A stretch of 7,564 nucleotides of DNA, taken from contig JABMPO010000218.1 in assembly GCA_013203015.1 (NCBI GenBank), positions 1 through 7,564 of the forward strand. The letters are read 5' to 3'. How positions within the stretch are numbered: position 1 is the stretch's first letter; the number at the start of each line of letters is the position of its first letter. Source of the stretch: Fidelibacterota bacterium. GTDB lineage: Bacteria; Fidelibacterota; Marinisomatia; Marinisomatales; TCS56. Below are positions 5,037 through 7,564 of the stretch, piece after piece. A program made the position numbers and the translations under genes. The notes below the pieces were generated by a model, which was not told the DNA's origin, searched no databases, and worked only from the letters and a program-made list of their open reading frames with translations.

Positions 5037-7564
5037 ATGTTGCGCAAGCTAACATTAATTTTAACCATCATTACGTTGACCGTTACATTTGGTCAAACTA
5101 ACGATTTTTCACTTGGTCAAGATGCCGCTGGCTGTTTTCGTGTTGACGATAACGCGGCTCTGGACGTTACAGGAGATTTTACGGTTGAAGCCTGGGTATA
5201 CATGAACGATGCCGCCGCTTCAGGAAGATTTATTGCCGATAGAGCGGACGAATGGGAGCTTTTTATTTATTCCAGTAGCATTCGCTTTGATCTTAATGGT
5301 GGCACTATAATATCCACCGGAGTCCTTTCACAAAACGAATGGCACCATGTTGCCGTTGTCAGGGCAGGTAGCAGAACCCTGATTTTTGCCGATGGTGTTA
5401 AAATGGCAGGAGCTGATCTCGCATTAACCGAGGGTACAACTCCTGTTGTAGTTGGAGGACAGGATAGTTGGTATTCTGCAGCCCCCAATTCAATATTTGA
5501 TGAGCTAAAATTTTCAAATGTAGCCGTGTATGATACTGCCGGTTTTACACCCTCAACCACGGCACCACTGGGAAGCGATGCCAACACAGTCTTTTATTTC
5601 CAATTTGAAGACAATACTGAGCTTCCCCCACTGGACGATGGCCCACTGACCCTATCCACGTTAAATGGACAGACTGATGGCACCGAACCAGTTACAGCCG
5701 ACAATTATGTAGCTGCACCCGCCGGTCTTCCGCTTGCCGTTCCAGTTCCAGATATTGTTATTAACGAGTTCGATACAAATACGTCCTCTGCAGAATATGT
5801 TGAACTCTATAATTCAACAGCTTCAGCAATTGATTTGAGTGCAGCAGGCTATGTCTTGGCATTTGTTAATGGATATGATGATAAAGCATACCAAGCAACT
5901 GCTCTAACAGGAACTATTCCAGCAAATGGGTTTTACGTAATAACCGAAACCGGTGTTACAACGGTTGAAGGTTATACTGCCGACCAGGTTGCGACATGGG
6001 GTAGTTTCCAGAATGGCGTTGATGGACTTGCTTTAGTAAAAGGAGCTGCTGCTGCTGATTTCCCTGGTAGTGCTGTATATGGCACTGAATTAGCTGCTGT
6101 TTCTGGAGCAACTCAAGAAGATGCTGTGATCTACGGGACTGCAGCAGATACTGGTCTGGAAACCGAGTTTGGATTAGCCGGTATATTAATCACAAATGGT
6201 AGCGCCGGTTCTTCTTCAAGAGTAACTGATGGACAAGGAGGTGCGGCTTACGCCAATACAGATTGGCACATTACGGCCACACGTACCCCCGGTACTACAA
6301 ACGAAGTCGCCCCACCAACATACAATCCCTATACAATTGTTGAAATTCAAACACCTGATACAGGTGGCGATGCTTCACAGCATGCAGATGAATATGTTGA
6401 GACCAGTGGAATAATTACAGCATTAACGTCTTACTCTTTTTATATGCAGGATGGCACTGCGGACTATTCTGGTATTTATATTTACGTCAGCGGTGATGTA
6501 AGCGCATACGCCCTTGGAGACAATGTCACCGTGCAAGGTGTAGTCGGTGAATACAACGGTTTAACTCAGATCGCAAGCATTGCTGATATTACAGTTAACT
6601 CGTCAGGAAATGACCTTCCAGCCCCCATCGTTCTTGTAACGAATACTTTGGCGGAAGGACATGAAGGCATGTTGGCGACAATTTTCGGTGAATGTACCGC
6701 AGTCTCAACCAACGCAGGCACTGATCACTGGGCATTCAAGCTGGATGATGGCAGTGGAGACGCACTGGTTGATGATCAGGTGTTTTCAGCTGCAGAGACT
6801 GCAGCAACTGTCGGATCAAACTATGATGTTGTAGGCGTAGTCAATTATTATTATGACGCATTTACGGTGAATCCCAGAGATGCCGATGATGTTGTTGAAA
6901 CACCAACCACACCCCAAGGTTCGATCTGCGCCGATCCAATCGCCTTGACTCTCCCCGCTGTTGCCCTGGCGGGCACAACCGAAGGTTTTGGAGATGATTA
7001 TGGTACCTCGCCCTGCAACAATAGTTACATGGGCGGCGACGATATCGTTTATGAATTCACCCTGGCTGAAGACGGCTACCTGTCTGGTTCAGTTGCTGGC
7101 AACTATGCCGGTTTGCACATTCTGGATGACTGTCCCGATGCTTCGCCAACCTGTATTGCCAGCGGAACCGGCTCTAGCGGGGGTGCTTTCAGCTATGCGC
7201 CGGTAACAGCAGGTACTTATTATGCTATCGTATCCAATTGGCCAACACCGCAATTTATCACCTTCACGCTTGACCTTGGTTTTGTTACTACTCTTCCCCC
7301 GGGTCTAGCGTGTGACGATCCCCTTGACTACGGTGCTGTCAACAGCGTAGAGGCAACAGGCGCTTTAGGTTCCGGTGAGACTGTCTGGTACAGCTTCGCA
7401 GTTGATGATGCTTACGAGTCAATCCTGGTTTCCCTGTGCGCTTCTGACTTCGACACAAAGCTTTATATCTGGCTGGACTGCGACAGCTCATCTTATGAAT
7501 ATTATAATGATGATAACTACACGGTTTGTACAACTGGTTCGCGCTCAGCTATAGAAATAACCGG
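5037..7564 (+). CDS. Large exported multidomain protein: LamG-like, lamin-tail, OB-fold-like and PPC-like domains (3' end outside window)
   Basis: The frame stays open for 842 codons to the window edge. An N-terminal signal peptide (MLRKLTLILTIITLTVTFGQ, likely cut before Gln20) indicates export to periplasm, envelope or medium. Domains by pattern: a LamG/concanavalin-like fold (about 24-195), with GDFTVEAWVYM and NEWHHVAVV typical of the family; a lamin-tail domain (about 239-424), with DIVINEF, EYVELYN and TPGTTNE; two OB-fold-like units (about 429-523 and 528-621), the first with YVETSGIITAL, SFYMQDG and LGDNVTVQGVV; then two Cys-containing PPC-like beta domains (about 628-749 and from 757 to the edge), with DDIVYEFTL and ETVWYSFAV. 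Lamin-tail plus OB-fold pairs occur in secreted nucleases, but no catalytic domain is visible, so binding or adhesion is equally possible. Any C-terminal sorting domain lies beyond the window. Exact function is unknown. Confidence 0.85.
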   Translation, partial: MLRKLTLILTIITLTVTFGQTNDFSLGQDAAGCFRVDDNAALDVTGDFTVEAWVYMNDAAASGRFIADRADEWELFIYSSSIRFDLNGGTIISTGVLSQNEWHHVAVVRAGSRTLIFADGVKMAGADLALTEGTTPVVVGGQDSWYSAAPNSIFDELKFSNVAVYDTAGFTPSTTAPLGSDANTVFYFQFEDNTELPPLDDGPLTLSTLNGQTDGTEPVTADNYVAAPAGLPLAVPVPDIVINEFDTNTSSAEYVELYNSTASAIDLSAAGYVLAFVNGYDDKAYQATALTGTIPANGFYVITETGVTTVEGYTADQVATWGSFQNGVDGLALVKGAAAADFPGSAVYGTELAAVSGATQEDAVIYGTAADTGLETEFGLAGILITNGSAGSSSRVTDGQGGAAYANTDWHITATRTPGTTNEVAPPTYNPYTIVEIQTPDTGGDASQHADEYVETSGIITALTSYSFYMQDGTADYSGIYIYVSGDVSAYALGDNVTVQGVVGEYNGLTQIASIADITVNSSGNDLPAPIVLVTNTLAEGHEGMLATIFGECTAVSTNAGTDHWAFKLDDGSGDALVDDQVFSAAETAATVGSNYDVVGVVNYYYDAFTVNPRDADDVVETPTTPQGSICADPIALTLPAVALAGTTEGFGDDYGTSPCNNSYMGGDDIVYEFTLAEDGYLSGSVAGNYAGLHILDDCPDASPTCIASGTGSSGGAFSYAPVTAGTYYAIVSNWPTPQFITFTLDLGFVTTLPPGLACDDPLDYGAVNSVEATGALGSGETVWYSFAVDDAYESILVSLCASDFDTKLYIWLDCDSSSYEYYNDDNYTVCTTGSRSAIEIT

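Noticed and set aside
6045..6059. GCT trinucleotide run considered as a phase-variation repeat
   Set aside because: It has only four units, encodes Ala in frame, and changes in unit number would not shift the frame.
6961..7206. Short plus-strand frame inside the exported-protein gene
   Set aside because: It is out of frame with a long, domain-bearing open frame and has no ribosome-binding site.

Overview
This is a conserved replication/SOS and membrane-biogenesis locus next to the start of a large secreted multidomain protein. All recognised genes are chromosomal bacterial housekeeping genes. No mobile element, tRNA, rRNA or CRISPR array is visible. The YidC has an N-terminal membrane anchor and a large periplasmic domain, which points to a diderm (Gram-negative-type) cell. 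The exported protein combines LamG-like, lamin-tail, OB-fold-like and PPC-like domains. That mix, together with a lysine at the YidC groove position, suggests the Fibrobacteres-Chlorobi-Bacteroidetes/Marinimicrobia side of the tree. This placement is a low-confidence inference.

Left arm, minus strand (2674 down to 1): rpmH, yidD, yidC and mnmE (cut by the window edge) form a tight block with gaps of 62, 2 and 6 bp. It is probably read from one promoter at about 2726-2753. This is the classic rpmH-rnpA-yidD-yidC-mnmE order, except that rnpA is missing between rpmH and yidD. The block links ribosome assembly (L34), membrane protein insertion (YidD, YidC) and tRNA wobble modification (MnmE).

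Centre (2675-2857): the divergent intergenic region between rpmH and dnaA has an AT-rich stretch, back-to-back promoter candidates, a dyad and at least two DnaA-box-like 9-mers. One of these contains the dnaA GTG start codon. It is the best candidate for oriC, or at least for a DnaA autoregulatory region.

Right arm, plus strand: dnaA is followed 32 bp later by lexA, where dnaN would be usual. The gap holds a perfect inverted repeat, GCGTAC-N7-GTACGC, that ends one base before the lexA ATG. It is a strong candidate for this lineage's LexA operator. After lexA, a 191-bp region carries a TTGACA promoter inside a 7-bp-arm inverted repeat. Its transcribed leader has a hairpin, a 10-bp palindrome and two in-frame start sites, each with its own Shine-Dalgarno sequence. 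The window ends inside the exported protein after at least 842 codons.

No wholly new system is evident. The most promising unexplained signals are the lexA palindrome and dnaA-lexA pairing, the missing rnpA, and the structured two-start leader of the secreted protein.
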